NCBI GenBank assembly: GCA_903905395.1
Contig: CAIVGD010000325.1
Coordinates: 1 to 39,958 of the forward strand
Origin: an uncultured Verrucomicrobiota bacterium
Lineage (GTDB): Bacteria; Verrucomicrobiota; Verrucomicrobiia; Methylacidiphilales; Verrucolacustridaceae
Length of the DNA: 39,958 nucleotides
Direction: 5' to 3'
Positions 17,902 to 25,408 of this stretch are shown here, in pieces. Every line of letters begins with the position of its first letter. Position 1 is the stretch's first letter. The position numbers were made by a program, and so were the translations under genes. Below the pieces are notes generated by a model that saw only the letters and a program-made list of their open reading frames with translations, was not told where the DNA came from and did not search any database.

Positions 17902-17931
17902 TTGCTATCTCCGGGGCTTTGTTGGAATAAT
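17902..17931 (+). promoter_or_regulatory. Possible promoter for the infC operon
   Basis: TTGCTA (17902-17907) and AATAAT (17926-17931) are separated by 18 bases in the gap between the divergent TPR and infC genes. This would leave a leader of about 120 bases before infC, as is common where IF3 or L20 control their own operon. Assigned by eye. Confidence 0.3.
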
Positions 17932-18043
17932 TCACCCCTTGATGACCTTGACTTTGCCTAGCGAAATGACGCTTTCGGCCTGACCGACCCTGTTTCCTGA
18001 TGTCCTCCTCTTTTTACCTTTGAAGCCGCTCTGTCCCATACGA

Positions 18044-18057
18044 GCGGTTTTTTCCGC
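18044..18057 (+). promoter_or_regulatory. Small hairpin immediately before the infC start
   Basis: GCGG, six T residues and CCGC form a four-bp stem-loop ending a few bases before the infC ATG at 18061. No Shine-Dalgarno is visible there, so the stem may shape ribosome access. A similar CGAGCGGTTTTTT string also occurs just after folC (about 4118-4131), which weakens a specific role. Confidence 0.25.
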
Positions 18058-18060
18058 CTG

Positions 18061-18696
18061 ATGCAGGAGTTGCGAGCCAACCATCGGATTCGAGCGCGCG
18101 AGGTCTACCTCGTGGACGCCGCCGGGCAGAAAGTAGGGGTGGTTAATTTCAACGATGCGATGAACGCGGCGCGGCAGGCAGGCCTCGATCTGGTGGAGGT
18201 CAGCGGCAACAGCATCCCCCCGGTCTGCAAGATACTGGATTTCGGCAAGTATCGGTACGAGATGGATAAACGCGACAGGGAGGCCAAGCGGCACAACCTC
18301 GCGGCCAAGGTTAAGGAGATGAAGTTCCACGTGAATATAGATCCCCACGACTACGCGACGAAGTTGCGCCAGACGGAGGGTTTTCTTTGGAAGGGGATGA
18401 AGGTGAAGGTGGTCATGGCTTTTCGAGGCCGGGAAATGCAGCACCAAGAGCTCGGACAGGCCCTCGTGGTGACCATTCGAGACGATCTGAAGCAGGTGGC
18501 GGTGGCGGATGCCAACCCGAAATTGATTGGCAGGAACATCACAATGATGTTAAATCCTCTCCCCGTCAAAAAACGGGTGCGGCGCTGGACGACCGAGAAG
18601 GCCGAGGGGGCCTACGAGGAAGAGGACAGCGAAACCGGAGGCCAAGAAGTAAACGAGGCCCCCCCCGTGGAAACCCAAACTCCCACCCCCTCCTGA
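18061..18696 (+). CDS. infC: Translation initiation factor IF-3
   Basis: IF-3 binds the 30S subunit, checks start codon and initiator tRNA, and keeps subunits apart. Its 211 residues show the N-domain (RANHRIRAREVYLVDAAGQK, VVNFNDAMNAARQAGLDLVEV, PPVCKILDFGKYRYE), the lysine-rich linker and the C-domain (VKEMKFHVNIDPHDYATKL, GMKVKVVMAFRGREMQH). The first residues fit the family, so ATG 18061 is probably right rather than an upstream AUU. About 35 extra residues follow the normal end; they are acidic and then proline-rich (EEEDSETGG to TQTPTPS), probably disordered. No Shine-Dalgarno is visible. It leads the infC-rpmI-rplT-pheS cluster. Confidence 0.95.
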   Translation: MQELRANHRIRAREVYLVDAAGQKVGVVNFNDAMNAARQAGLDLVEVSGNSIPPVCKILDFGKYRYEMDKRDREAKRHNLAAKVKEMKFHVNIDPHDYATKLRQTEGFLWKGMKVKVVMAFRGREMQHQELGQALVVTIRDDLKQVAVADANPKLIGRNITMMLNPLPVKKRVRRWTTEKAEGAYEEEDSETGGQEVNEAPPVETQTPTPS

Positions 18697-18703
18697 GGAT
18701 TTT

Positions 18704-18913
18704 ATGCCCCGCTCCATCGCTCGTAGAAAAACAAAAAAGTCCGCGGCCAAGCGATTTAAAGTCACGGCCCGTGGCAAGATTTTGTTCGGCAAGCCCGGAC
18801 GTCGGCACCTCGCATCGAGCAAGAACCGGAAGCGGATGCGCCGGTTGGGTAAAATCGCCGTGCTTGATAAAACAGACATGAAGCGGATTCTCGAGAATCT
18901 GCCCTTCCGCTAG
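18704..18913 (+). CDS. rpmI: 50S ribosomal protein L35
   Basis: A 69-residue, strongly basic protein of the large ribosomal subunit. It begins at an ATG seven bases after infC with GAGGA just upstream. The L35 pattern is visible: TKKSAAKRFKVTARGKI, then a basic KPGRRHLASSKNRKRMRRLG and a short C-terminal helix. It lies in the conserved order infC-rpmI-rplT. Confidence 0.95.
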   Translation: MPRSIARRKTKKSAAKRFKVTARGKILFGKPGRRHLASSKNRKRMRRLGKIAVLDKTDMKRILENLPFR

Positions 18914-18925
18914 GAGCTCCCTGCC

Positions 18926-19273
18926 ATGCCCCGCGCCACGAATGCCCCAGCCTCCCGCGAACGCCGGAAACGCGTAGTCGCCAGCGCAGCGGGTTACCGC
19001 GGCCGCCGCAGTAAACTTTTCCGCTACGCCAAAGATGCCACGATGAAGGCCAAATACTGGTCTTATCGGGATCGCAAGACTCGGAAGCGTAATTTTCGCC
19101 ACCTTTGGATCGCCCGCTTGAGCGCGGCCTGCAAGGCACAAGGGATGAACTATAGCTCCTTCGCCGGCGCACTCCGTAAAGCCGGAGTGGAACTGGACCG
19201 CAAGATTCTGGCCGACTTGGCCATCCACGAACCCGCGGCCTTTGCCGCCGTGGTTCAAGCTACCCGGGCTTAA
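18926..19273 (+). CDS. rplT: 50S ribosomal protein L20
   Basis: At 115 residues it is the usual length for L20, an early-assembly 23S rRNA binder that in many bacteria also represses its own operon. Visible family blocks are KRVVASAAGYRGRRSKLFRY, YWSYRDRKTRKRNFRHLWI and INAA-like RLSAACKAQGMNYS, then ALRKAGVELDRKILADLA. An AGGAG sits upstream of the ATG, twelve bases after rpmI. An L20-binding leader upstream of infC is plausible but I could not recognise one. Confidence 0.96.
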   Translation: MPRATNAPASRERRKRVVASAAGYRGRRSKLFRYAKDATMKAKYWSYRDRKTRKRNFRHLWIARLSAACKAQGMNYSSFAGALRKAGVELDRKILADLAIHEPAAFAAVVQATRA

Positions 19274-19288
19274 GCCGCGGGACCGGCC

Positions 19289-20329
19289 GTGTCCCTTTCG
19301 TCCCCAGATTTTGCGGGGATTCGCCAACAAGCTCTCGCCGAACTGGCCGCCGCCGCCGACGCCCCAGCCCAACAAGCCTGGCGGAACCGTTATCTGGGGC
19401 GCCAAGGCGAAACACAAAAGATTCTAGATGGATTGAAATCTCTCCCACCGGCCGAACGACCTGCGGCGGGCAAAGCCGCCAACGATCTGCGAAAAGCGCT
19501 GGAAGAGGCTTGGGCGGAAAAATTTGTGGGCGAAGTGGCGAGTGCTCCCTCTGCCTCTTCGGGCGTTTTGGATCCGACCCTGCCTGGTAGACCGTATCCA
19601 TCCGGTGCGGTCCATGTGCTCACCCAAACGCTCGATCGGATCACCGATATTTTTCACCGATTGGGCTTTGCCTTGGCGGACGGACCGGAAATCGAGACCG
19701 AGCACCACAACTTCGACGCACTCAACACTCAGGCCGATCATCCGGCACGAGATGAACAGGACACTTTTTACCTCGATCTCCCTCCGGGACCGCATGGGCG
19801 TTGGCTTCTGCGGACGCAGACTTCCACCGTGCAGATCCGTGTCTTGGAAAACCGAAAGCCGCCCATCAAGATGATTGCTCCGGGCCGGTGCTATCGCCGG
19901 GATGAGGTGGATGCCACCCACGGGCTGTTCTTTCATCAGGTGGAGGGGTTATGCGTGGGCGAGGGGATCGGGTTGCCCCATCTCAAAGGGGTGCTGGAGT
20001 TTTTCTTCCGCGAACTATTAGGCGAGGGGACCAAGGTGCGGTTGCGGCCGCACTACTTCCCGTTCACCGAGCCGAGTTTTGAGGTGGATTTCTCCATTCC
20101 TGGAAAAACGTTTCGTGGGCGGGAATGGCTGGAGATCGCAGGGTGCGGGCTGGTTCACCCGCAGGTTTTACGGGGTGTGGGCATCGATCCTGAGAAGTTC
20201 AGCGGGTACGCCTTTGGTCTGGGGGTGGAACGGATCGCCATGATCCGGCACGGGATCCCGGATCTGCGACTGTTTTACGATAACGACGTGAGGTTTTTGC
20301 GGCAGTTTGCGGCTGATGGCGCGGTGTAG
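19289..20329 (+). CDS. pheS: Phenylalanine--tRNA ligase subunit alpha
   Basis: The catalytic subunit of PheRS, which charges tRNA-Phe. It has 346 residues from a GTG 15 bases after rplT. The N-terminal coiled-coil (residues about 5-85) is followed by the class II catalytic core: HPLT-like HVLTQTLDRITDIFHRLGF, the segment FDALNTQADHPARDEQDTFY, motif 2 in GRCYRRDEVDATHGLFFHQ and motif 3 in YAFGLGVERIAMIRHGIPD. The order infC-rpmI-rplT-pheS is classical, but pheT for the beta subunit, normally next, is absent. A repeat cluster and an oppositely oriented gene follow instead, so pheT must be elsewhere. Confidence 0.96.
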   Translation: MSLSSPDFAGIRQQALAELAAAADAPAQQAWRNRYLGRQGETQKILDGLKSLPPAERPAAGKAANDLRKALEEAWAEKFVGEVASAPSASSGVLDPTLPGRPYPSGAVHVLTQTLDRITDIFHRLGFALADGPEIETEHHNFDALNTQADHPARDEQDTFYLDLPPGPHGRWLLRTQTSTVQIRVLENRKPPIKMIAPGRCYRRDEVDATHGLFFHQVEGLCVGEGIGLPHLKGVLEFFFRELLGEGTKVRLRPHYFPFTEPSFEVDFSIPGKTFRGREWLEIAGCGLVHPQVLRGVGIDPEKFSGYAFGLGVERIAMIRHGIPDLRLFYDNDVRFLRQFAADGAV

Positions 20330-20382
20330 GAGAAAGGATTTTTAAGAGGCGCGGAAGTGGGGAAGTCCGAAAGTGCGAATCC

Positions 20383-20415
20383 CGCGGTCGAGGGACACGA
20401 ACGCGGATGACCGCG
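20383..20415. repeat. Inverted repeat CGCGGTC ... GACCGCG
   Basis: Seven-base perfect arms (20383-20389 and 20409-20415) enclose 19 bases. The right half, ACGCGGATGACCGC, resembles ACGCGGAGGACCGC at 7744-7757, so it belongs to the repeat cluster shared with the region after sdhB. Confidence 0.55.
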
Positions 20416-20487
20416 AGTGTAAGTTGACCCTACTTCGCTAGTCCCGCTCTGCGGACAGAGCTTCGAAGGGCCCTCTCGGGGCTAGGG

Positions 20488-20502
20488 AGTTGAAGTCAGA
20501 AG
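20488..20502 (+). repeat. 15-mer shared with 7784-7798
   Basis: Identical AGTTGAAGTCAGAAG, 35 bases upstream of repeat copy C. Confidence 0.6.
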
Positions 20503-20522
20503 AGCTGAGAATTGATGGCTAA

Positions 20523-20611
20523 GGTAGCGGCGGCATCTCCTAGGCCGCCTAGGTGGACGAGCAAGTTTTAAAAATCAGCGTAGGCGTTCTCGTTGCGACG
20601 GTACCGCCCTA
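20523..20611 (+). repeat. Dispersed intergenic repeat, copy C
   Basis: The core (20523-20562) has GGTAGCGGCGGCATCTCC and TAGGCCGCCTAGGTGGACGA, in which GGCGGC and GCCGCC can form a stem. A block from GCGTTCT (20584) to CCGCCCTA (20611) matches copy B read on the minus strand. Full copies B and C are 85 and 89 bases long; copy A at 7980 is shortened. Confidence 0.75.
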
Positions 20612-20772
20612 CATTTGTTTTGGAGGATCGAAGTTGCACGTGATGTCGGGCGAGATTTCTGTCCCGCAGAGTTGGGTGTGTAGTTTCGAGATTTTTGCGG
20701 GCGGGCTACCTCGGCAGAGGGCGGATGCCGGCCTATCAACGGAGGGCTCTTCCAACGGCATCTTACACAGGC

Positions 20773-20928
20773 CTAGCCAAACATCGCGAACCCGTTGGTG
20801 TAGCTATGGACACCCACTACGATCCCTATGGTCCAGATCATTGAGACTGCGGTCTTCGTAAGCAGGGACATCAGTGTGGTCACAATCCCTCTTTTGGCCT
20901 TGGCCTTGCACGAAATTCCACGACCCAA
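20773..20928 (-). CDS. Possible small one-helix membrane protein downstream of gdh
   Basis: A 51-residue frame starts at TTG 20926-20928, 22 bases after the gdh stop and on the same strand. CTGAGG immediately upstream is a poor ribosome site. The sequence has a basic N-terminus (CKAKAKRG) and one hydrophobic helix (VSMIWTIGIVVGV), then a short polar end. This positive-inside arrangement is what a real small membrane protein looks like, but I recognise no family. It could also be chance. Confidence 0.3.
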   Translation of the reverse strand: MGRGISCKAKAKRGIVTTLMSLLTKTAVSMIWTIGIVVGVHSYTNGFAMFG

Positions 20929-20950
20929 CCTCAGTCCGCTGAATACTAAC

Positions 20951-22216
20951 TCACGGCAACGCGCCACGTGCGATAAGTGCCGAGCAAACATTTCTCAGTG
21001 CAAGATACATGGCGGCCTCACGCGTGGGCAATTTGCGTGACTTCGCCGTATCGTGCACCAGTTTGAATTTGTCTTTCATGCGCTTATCCATCCTGATCAA
21101 GACCTCTTCCCGCGACATCTGTTCTTGCTGGGTTTCCTGCGTGTACTCCAGGTACGACACAAAGACACCACCCGCATTACAGAGAATATCCGGGATTACA
21201 TACACGCCGCGCTGGTTCAGGATCACATCCGCATCGGGGCTGGTTGGGCCATTGGCACCCTCGGCAATGATTTTTGCCTGAATTCGCTCGGCATTCTTGG
21301 ATGTAATCTGGTTGGCCGTGGCACAAGGAGCCAAAACATCGCAGGGCATCTCCAGTAGCGCATCATGCGAGACAACTTGCCCCTGTCCGGCACCGCGCAA
21401 CGAATTGGTCTTTCGGACATGCGCCAGCAACGCAGCGACATTCAACCCATTCGCATCGTAAATGGCCTCATCGACGTCCGATACTCCAACCACTTTCGCC
21501 CCCAACTCGACAAAGGTCTCTGCCGCGCCTGCGCCAACGTTTCCAAATCCCTGAATAATTATCCGGGCACCTTTGAGTCCGCCGCCTAGTGTGGTGAGTG
21601 CTTCCATGGTCGAGAGCACCACACCCCGGCCGGTTGCCTCACGCCTACCGGGAATGCCGCCCATAATGATCGGCTTGCCGGTAACGTATGAACCCTGCGT
21701 CGTTGCGCAACCCAAAGAGTAGCTGATCGTGTCCTTAATATGACCCATATCGCGCTCGTTCGTACCCATGTCGGGTGCAGGCACATAAATCAGAGGATGG
21801 ATGTTCCCGCGCGCGTTGCGGGTGAAGCTACGGATCAATGTCTGCTTGTCATCGGGGGACAGCTTGAGCGGATCCGCAACAATACCGCTCTTTCCGCCAC
21901 CGAAGGGCACTCCTATCAGGGCACACTTCCATGTCATCTCCATGGCCAGAGCGGTGACATCGTCCAGTGTCACCATAGGCGACATCCGAATCCCTCCCTT
22001 GCAGGGGCCAATAGCATCGCTGTGGCGAACGATAAAAGCGTCGATGCTGTGGATCTTTCCGTCACTGAATTGAGGGGCAAGTCGAAACTCGCTGCGCTCC
22101 TTGGGATGACGCAGCTTCTGCAGTAAGTCTGAGGGAAACTCATCTGACAGCAGTACGCTAGCCCGGTCGAAATTAGCACGGGCACTGGCCAACATGGTCG
22201 AGTTCCCGTATTTCAT
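20951..22216 (-). CDS. Glutamate (Glu/Leu/Phe/Val) dehydrogenase family protein
   Basis: NAD(P)-dependent oxidative deamination of an amino acid, most likely glutamate, linking it to 2-oxoglutarate and ammonia. Taking ATG 22214-22216, it has 421 residues. The substrate lysine lies in GPCKGGIRMSP, the catalytic lysine in GVPFGGGKSGI, and the active-site block is PAPDMGTNERDM. The Rossmann domain starts at ARIIIQGFGNVGAGAAE, and the C-terminal block CNAGGVFVSYLEYTQ is typical. An in-frame TTG at 22324 adds 36 residues with no family resemblance. Leucine or phenylalanine dehydrogenases are usually shorter, so glutamate is favoured. Codon choice looks less GC-extreme than in neighbouring genes, possibly foreign origin. 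Confidence 0.9.
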   Translation of the reverse strand: MKYGNSTMLASARANFDRASVLLSDEFPSDLLQKLRHPKERSEFRLAPQFSDGKIHSIDAFIVRHSDAIGPCKGGIRMSPMVTLDDVTALAMEMTWKCALIGVPFGGGKSGIVADPLKLSPDDKQTLIRSFTRNARGNIHPLIYVPAPDMGTNERDMGHIKDTISYSLGCATTQGSYVTGKPIIMGGIPGRREATGRGVVLSTMEALTTLGGGLKGARIIIQGFGNVGAGAAETFVELGAKVVGVSDVDEAIYDANGLNVAALLAHVRKTNSLRGAGQGQVVSHDALLEMPCDVLAPCATANQITSKNAERIQAKIIAEGANGPTSPDADVILNQRGVYVIPDILCNAGGVFVSYLEYTQETQQEQMSREEVLIRMDKRMKDKFKLVHDTAKSRKLPTREAAMYLALRNVCSALIARGALP

Positions 22217-22529
22217 CTGATCTGATGGGAAACCGCTTTTCGGATATCGTGAATAGTGGTCATTCGTGCCACATGAAGGGGCATTCTCATACCTTCTGAT
22301 AGGAGAAATTGTGGGTGGAGACAAGTCTTGCTATTGGAGTGCCGGTTTCTGGTTGCGGTGTGCGGTCCGCACTCACGGAACAGCACCGTTTTCCGGCGCC
22401 CCCCCCCCAGGGGATTATTCTTGTTGCGTCACTTAATCCCGCGGTCACGGAAACCGTCCCGCAGTTGTTGCGGTTTTCTGGTTTAAAATTTCGATCCAAG
22501 ATGTTTGAACTATGTAACCGTGGTTTTTA
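22217..22529. other. Intergenic region upstream of gdh with a ten-C tract
   Basis: No gene is recognised between gdh and the efflux-pump remnant. The region should hold the gdh promoter on the minus strand, which I could not identify. A run of ten C residues (22399-22408) stands out; such tracts slip readily in replication and in sequencing. Confidence 0.5.
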
Positions 22530-22985
22530 GGTTCACCCACCTCGTGGTCATGACATGAAGGACAGGTGTGAGAAAAACCCCGCGGAGGGTGCCGACAAGC
22601 ATCCCGACGATGACGGCCGCGCCCATGACGCGGCGAGCGGGGTGGTGAGGAGGGCGCTGAACGGGAGGGATCAACTTTCGTACAGAGCCGCGAGGATGGG
22701 GAAGACGAAGATGATGGAGAGGATGAAAGCTCCGGTGGCCGCACCTTCGGCGCGCTTCTGCTGGAAGGCGAGGGTATCCAAAATAACTCATCGTGGATGG
22801 AAGGACTTTTTTGGCGCCCTCTTCGATAGCGGTCAGGGCTTGGCCTGAGCTGTAGTCAGGGGCGACGCTTCCCATGATCTCTGCACAGCGGTAAAGGTTG
22901 AAACGGTTGAAGTCGTTCACATAGGAGCCGCCAATGAGGGTCAGAAGGGCGGAGCAAACCACGCCGATCTCGGCGTTGATACTGT
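22530..22985 (-). pseudogene. Decayed RND (AcrB/MexB-type) efflux transporter remnant
   Basis: Fragments of one RND inner-membrane pump can be read in order on the minus strand. They are: SALLTLIGGSYVNDFNRF; then, after a loss of many residues, GSVAPDYSSGQALTAIEE with AKKVLPSTMSY; then, after a frameshift near 22776-22781, TLAFQQKRAEGAATGAF with ILSIIFVFPILAALYES. An in-frame TGA (22671-22673) stands where the family has tryptophan, followed by SLPFSALLTTPLAAS. After another large deletion near 22628-22640 the frame changes again to VMGAAVIVGMLVGTLRGVFL and TPVLHV, the usual end. The gene is about one seventh of the normal length of about 1000 residues and cannot make a pump. No membrane-fusion protein is nearby. 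It directly follows folE2. Confidence 0.85.
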
Positions 22986-22986
22986 C

Positions 22987-23784
22987 TCAGCTCTTTTCGA
23001 TCATGGCGTAGGCGCTGTGGTTGTGGATGCTTTCGAAGTTTTCGGCTTCGATGCGGTAACTGCGGATATCGGGATGGGCATCGCATTTCAGAGCGACGGC
23101 TCGGACGAGGTCCTCGACAAAGACAGGGTTGTCGTATGCGCGTTCAGTGACGTGTTTTTCGTCGGGCCGTTTGAGGAGGGAGTAGATTTCCGAGCTGGCG
23201 CAGGATTCGACGAGGGAGACGAGATCTTCGATCCAAACGGTTTTACCGAACGTGACTTCGAGCCGGACTTGGCCGCGCTGGTTGTGGGCGCCGCGTTCAC
23301 TGATGGCCTTACTGCAGGGGCAGAGGGTGGTGACGGGGACGGTAACTCCGAGCTTGAAGCGGAGATCCTTTCCGTGGAGGGCGGCGTCGAAGCGGGTTTG
23401 ATAATCGACGAGGCCGGCGGCGGCGGTGACGGGGGCTTTTTTCTCGATGAAATAAGGGAAATCGAGTTCGAGGTGGGCGGAGTCGGCTTGGAGTCGTTCT
23501 TGAAGGGCGCGGAGGATCGCGGGAATGCTTTCGACATGGATGAGACCGCCGTATTCCTGGAGGACTTCGACGAAGCGGCTCATGTGGGTGCCCTTAAAGT
23601 GGTGGGGAAGATCGACGGCGAGGGCGATGGTGGCGACGGTGTTCTGAGTGGCGTGGGCGCGGTCGCGGACGATTATGGGGTAGCGAAGTCCTTTGACGCC
23701 GACCTTATCGATCCGGAGATTGCGGAAGTCCGGGGAGGCTTGGGTGTCGTGCAGGGAACCGGGCTGGGAGGATATCTTTTTCAA
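22987..23784 (-). CDS. folE2: GTP cyclohydrolase FolE2 (type IB)
   Basis: Converts GTP to 7,8-dihydroneopterin triphosphate, the first step of folate (and queuosine precursor) synthesis. The 265 residues carry the FolE2 landmarks: GVKGLRYPIIVRDR, AVDLPHHFKGTHMSRFVE, the metal-ligand cysteine in TTLCPCSKAISERGAHNQRG, and a late AENFESIHNHSAYA. It is a different fold from classical FolE and in many bacteria works with metals other than zinc. The only in-frame start before the conserved region is TTG at 23782-23784, with a stop four codons further up, so the N-terminus is weakly defined. It lies 78 bases after the crtI-like gene on the same strand. Confidence 0.93.
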   Translation of the reverse strand: MKKISSQPGSLHDTQASPDFRNLRIDKVGVKGLRYPIIVRDRAHATQNTVATIALAVDLPHHFKGTHMSRFVEVLQEYGGLIHVESIPAILRALQERLQADSAHLELDFPYFIEKKAPVTAAAGLVDYQTRFDAALHGKDLRFKLGVTVPVTTLCPCSKAISERGAHNQRGQVRLEVTFGKTVWIEDLVSLVESCASSEIYSLLKRPDEKHVTERAYDNPVFVEDLVRAVALKCDAHPDIRSYRIEAENFESIHNHSAYAMIEKS

Positions 23785-23862
23785 ACGGAATTCATGTTAA
23801 CCCGATCCACCTTGCTGGCAAAACGGAAGGTGCTCCCGGAGGTGAATGAATCCAAGAGGGGC

Positions 23863-25347
23863 TCATCGTGTCTTGCCGTCGGCTAAAATTAGTTTTTCGG
23901 TTGTTTCAGCGGTCAACAAAACGCCAGGCAGCCCGGCTCCCGGATGAGTGGAAGCTCCCACCAGATACAGCCCTGCCACATCTTCGCTCCGGTTGTGAGG
24001 CCGAAAGATGGCGCTTTGGGTCAGTTTGGGTTCCACTCCCCAGGCACTGCCATAGCAGGCATTTTGTTTAGCCAAGAAATGATCTGGCGTAAAAATCTCC
24101 ATCACTTCGATATTTTTCTGCAGTTCCGTAAGTCCAAATTCATGCTCGAGAAAATGAAGCACCTTGCGGCTGTAGGGTTCAGCCTGTTTAGACCAGTCGA
24201 TCCCGCTTTGCAGATTGGCGACGGGAATCAATACATACAGCGATTCACAGCCCGGAGGCGCCATGGAGGCATCGGAGCGCGTTGGCGCATGGAGGTAGAG
24301 GGAAAAATCATCAGGGAGAATCTTTCTTTTAAAAATATCCATGATGAGCTGTTTGTATCGATGGGAGAGGATCAAGGTATGATGCAGTAATTGCGGATAC
24401 TGCCGCTTAATGCCGAGATAAATAAGGAGCGCGCTCATGGAATAATCGAGGCGCTTTAATTTCTTGTCGCTCCATTTGCGGCGGTGTTCCGGTTTGAGCA
24501 GATCGCGATAGGTATGAATCATGTCTGCGTCGGAAACCACCACGTCGGCGGGATAAAAAGCTTTTCCGGTCCTGACGCCGGTGGCACGACCGTGGGCCAC
24601 GACAATCTCCTGAGCCGGTTCCTCGGTGCGGATCTCTCCGCCGGACTCGATAAACAATTTCTCAAAAGCCCGAACCAAGCTGTACATGCCACCTTTGGTG
24701 TAATGAACGCCGCCCACTTTTTCCAGATAGGGAATCATCAAATAGATGGAAGGCGCCGCAAACGGATTGCCGCCAATGAACAACGGATGGAAGGAAAACA
24801 TGAAACGATGGCGAAAATCCTTGAAATAGTGTTTTACGAAAGTGTAGCAAGGCAGGATCGCTTTTAATTTTATCGCCCTCGGCACAAAAGCCAGCATCGT
24901 CCGCCAATCCATAAACGGGGTGGAGCCCAGTCCTTGCACGATGACGGATTCATGGATGCCTTGGGAGGCCTTCATGAAGGCATCATAGTGCCGGGCGTCC
25001 CGGGGATTGAATCGGGCCATCTGTTCCTTCATCCGCACGCTGTCCGGGGAATAATCAAAATAACTTTTGTCATGAAAATAAATCCGATAAAACGGATCCA
25101 AAGGCACAAGATCGACATAATCCGCCAGCTTTTTGCCGGCCTTATGAAACACCCGTTCGATGATCTCAGGTGCCGTAATCAACGAGGGTCCCATGTCCCA
25201 CGAATATCCCTGCTTGTGCAGAGGGGAGGCATGGCCGCCCACTCGATTGTTTTTTTCCAGCAAGGTGACTTGATAACCTGAGTTTTGCAGTCGGCAGGCG
25301 ATGGCAAGTCCGCCGAATCCGGAACCGATGACCACGCATTTCTTCAT
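23863..25347 (-). CDS. Phytoene desaturase-type carotenoid oxidoreductase (CrtI family)
   Basis: An FAD-dependent desaturase of a carotenoid precursor. The 494 residues open with the dinucleotide loop VVIGSGFGGLAIACRLQNSGY and the family follow-up LLEKNNRVGGHASPLHKQGYSWDMGPS. The C-terminal FAD-closing signature is GLYLVGASTHPGAGLPGVLL. GGAHYTKGG-like GGVHYTKGGMYSLVRAFEKL lies in the middle. The ATG is preceded by GGAGAA at a suitable distance. It is 61 bases downstream of a second family member. With no crtB, hpnD or similar gene in view I cannot tell whether it acts on C40 phytoene or on C30 diapophytoene. The gene is AT-richer than its surroundings. Confidence 0.88.
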   Translation of the reverse strand: MKKCVVIGSGFGGLAIACRLQNSGYQVTLLEKNNRVGGHASPLHKQGYSWDMGPSLITAPEIIERVFHKAGKKLADYVDLVPLDPFYRIYFHDKSYFDYSPDSVRMKEQMARFNPRDARHYDAFMKASQGIHESVIVQGLGSTPFMDWRTMLAFVPRAIKLKAILPCYTFVKHYFKDFRHRFMFSFHPLFIGGNPFAAPSIYLMIPYLEKVGGVHYTKGGMYSLVRAFEKLFIESGGEIRTEEPAQEIVVAHGRATGVRTGKAFYPADVVVSDADMIHTYRDLLKPEHRRKWSDKKLKRLDYSMSALLIYLGIKRQYPQLLHHTLILSHRYKQLIMDIFKRKILPDDFSLYLHAPTRSDASMAPPGCESLYVLIPVANLQSGIDWSKQAEPYSRKVLHFLEHEFGLTELQKNIEVMEIFTPDHFLAKQNACYGSAWGVEPKLTQSAIFRPHNRSEDVAGLYLVGASTHPGAGLPGVLLTAETTEKLILADGKTR

Positions 25348-25408
25348 AAAAATTCTCCGCTCTTCTTCACTTCTCGAATGCTCGGGTTGATGTCGTCCAA
25401 AGCAATCC

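Larger units (their letters stand above)
20330..20772. other. Gene-free repeat region after pheS
   Basis: No gene is evident. The region contains an interrupted hairpin (20383-20415), a small hairpin with CTCTG/CAGAG arms (20447-20460), the 15-mer shared with 7784-7798, the third copy of the dispersed repeat (20523-20611) and CCGCCCTACATTTGTTTTGG (20604-20623), the inverted form of a string at 7865-7880. From 20624 to 20772 I see nothing interpretable. Confidence 0.65.

Noticed and set aside
20553..20861. Plus-strand frame of about 100 codons after pheS
   Set aside because: Starts inside repeat copy C and reads as low-information sequence; nothing supports translation.
23785..23862. Possible folate riboswitch upstream of folE2
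   Set aside because: The 78-base gap contains no stem pattern I can match to the known tetrahydrofolate riboswitch classes; a covariance search would be needed.
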